This document shows, piece by piece, positions 62,953 to 64,000 of a DNA stretch of 64,000 bases. Where the stretch lies: assembly GCA_963799245.1 (NCBI GenBank), contig CAWCWN010000003.1, positions 2,046,001-2,110,000 on the forward strand. Reading direction: 5' to 3'. This stretch comes from CAWCWN01 sp963799245. GTDB lineage: Bacteria; Chloroflexota; Ktedonobacteria; Ktedonobacterales; Ktedonobacteraceae. The notes below the pieces were generated by a model, which was given only the letters and a program-made list of their open reading frames with translations, was not told the origin of the DNA and ran no database searches. The position numbers and the translations under genes are program-made. Every line of letters starts with the position of its first letter. Within the stretch, counting starts at the first letter, position 1.

Positions 62953-64000
62953 TCACGCCTGCCAGATGATGATTTCCCTGTCGGCGGATGCGGAAGCCAG
63001 GCCATCGGACCCCCAGGCAACGGCGCTCACAGCCCCCTGGTGGCCGCTGTAAACTCTCCTGGAGTTGTTGTCTATATTCCATACGCTTACCTGTTTGTCG
63101 ACGCTGCCGCTGGCAAGGTATGCCCGCCCGGATGGATCCCAGCTCACACCTGTCACGGTAGCCTGATGAGTCAGCGTGTGGATGAGCTGGCCAGTACTGA
63201 CTGCCCAGATACGTGCGGTCGCGTCTGTGCCTGCGGAGGCGAGCATACTGCTGTCAGGCGACCAGGCCAGGCCCAGGACCGCTCCTCTATGCCCGCTGTA
63301 GAGCGTATTTCTGCGTGGTTGTGCGGCCAGATCGGTGAGTATGATGCTCCCACTCGCCAGGGCCGTCGCGAGGTAGCGCTCGTCGGGTGAGAGGGCGATG
63401 GCATGTACGTTTGACTTGCCTGCTTTCCCTGCAGCATGATCTGCGCTTAAGGCCAGTTCTCGCACCCCTTCTCCCAGCGTGCCAATAAAGAGCCCGCTGC
63501 CGGCTGGCCACCATGCCAGGGCAGCGGGCACTGCGGCCAGGCTGAAGGGGGCCCGCTGCTGAGCACCCGTCGTATTCCAGATCTGTACGGTTTTGTCTCT
63601 TCCAGCCGACGCCAGCAATGCCCCATTGGGATGCCAGGCTACCGCCAGCAGCGGGCCCTGGTGCCCGCGATAGGTCAGAGTATTCTGCTCGCTAGCGACC
63701 CGCCAGAGGCGCGCTGTGTTATCGCGGGCGCCGGATACCAGGAGGGAGCCTCCAGGTGACCAGCTGATGCTAGTCACGGCATCACTATGCCCGCGCAGGA
63801 CATGCAGGGCATGCTCAGGCTTACGGGCCTGGATATAGAAATAGATGCCTGTACCGCCGGCGAGCGCGGCGATGCCTCCGATCGTTCCCCCAAGCACCCA
63901 GGCCAGGGCCCTGCGCCGGCTTATACCTTTTTTGCCAGCCGGGAGCGCCGGGTCAATGGGCACGCCGCCGCCTGGCGATGCTGGCACAGTCGGTGTAGTC
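62953..64000 (-). CDS. Membrane-anchored WD40-repeat protein (5' end outside window)
   Basis: At least 349 residues, open to the window edge; a GTG at 63987 is possible but in-frame codons continue beyond it (TTPTVPASPGGG). A Pro/Gly-rich stretch leads to RRRALAWVLGGTIGGIAALA, a membrane helix. About seven WD40 repeats follow, with GH...W/IW pairs such as LRGHSDAVTSISWSPGGSLL and ARLWRV. The upstream part is commonly a Ser/Thr kinase domain in Chloroflexota WD40 proteins, but it is not visible here. The repeats probably form an outside beta-propeller for binding. Confidence 0.85.
   Translation of the reverse strand, partial: TTPTVPASPGGGVPIDPALPAGKKGISRRRALAWVLGGTIGGIAALAGGTGIYFYIQARKPEHALHVLRGHSDAVTSISWSPGGSLLVSGARDNTARLWRVASEQNTLTYRGHQGPLLAVAWHPNGALLASAGRDKTVQIWNTTGAQQRAPFSLAAVPAALAWWPAGSGLFIGTLGEGVRELALSADHAAGKAGKSNVHAIALSPDERYLATALASGSIILTDLAAQPRRNTLYSGHRGAVLGLAWSPDSSMLASAGTDATARIWAVSTGQLIHTLTHQATVTGVSWDPSGRAYLASGSVDKQVSVWNIDNNSRRVYSGHQGAVSAVAWGSDGLASASADREIIIWQA

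Overview
The window reads as chromosomal DNA of a Chloroflexota bacterium, most likely a Ktedonobacteria-type lineage. The reasons are moderate GC, a 23S rRNA gene standing alone without 16S, 5S or tRNA neighbours, many insertion sequences of mixed families, and genes such as GlpP, MgtE-N/CBS, GreA and a DhaK/L/M system with an EI fusion. This taxonomic call is inference; no marker was compared.

Region by region. 0-3.5 kb: the end of an NADP isocitrate dehydrogenase gene, a beta-carbonic anhydrase, an acyl-CoA carboxylase beta subunit and a convergent hydroxylase-like gene. 3.9-11.1 kb: a scarred region. A minus-strand acyl-CoA synthetase is split into a C-terminal piece (3980-4926) and an N-terminal piece (10355-11113) by 5.4 kb of DNA. 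That DNA carries an inverted paralogue with a one-base frameshift, a dead IS4-type element, a gene remnant and a dead ISAs1-type element; imperfect 13-bp direct repeats flank the block. 11.4-15.8 kb: a GT2 glycosyltransferase, a DUF2064 transferase and a radical SAM/SPASM gene with seven frameshifts, then a small unknown gene, msrB and comB. 15.8-23.6 kb: a quinone oxidoreductase, an intact IS with 8-bp target duplication, an MBL-fold hydrolase, pyrG, a soluble MgtE-N/CBS protein, an unknown Cys/His-rich protein and greA.

25.7-37.8 kb is a glycerol / glycerol-3-phosphate block. It holds plsY and pgsA (phospholipid synthesis from G3P), two divergent glpP antiterminator genes (one stopped by an in-frame TAG), then glpK, glpF, glpD, dhaK, dhaL and a large DhaM-HPr-EI fusion. 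Together these take up glycerol, phosphorylate and oxidise it, and phosphorylate dihydroxyacetone from PEP. Several intergenic hairpins in the block are plausible GlpP targets.

37.8-48.2 kb: an M42 aminopeptidase, an NYN-domain protein with a long low-complexity insert, an HxlR regulator, a small unknown gene, the solitary 23S rRNA with its own promoter, long processing stem and terminator, queG and a two-gene ABC exporter. 48.5-56.8 kb: a truncated hutU beside an intact divergent hutU, a frameshifted IS1634-type element, an MGT-type glycosyltransferase and an intact IS4/IS1634-type element. 56.9-64 kb: an M20 peptidase, a GltD-like flavoprotein with two ferredoxin clusters, an ECF-type sigma factor with its membrane partner, a small XRE regulator and the end of a membrane-anchored WD40 protein. 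Convergent or adjacent genes are repeatedly separated by long perfect hairpins that look like bidirectional terminators.
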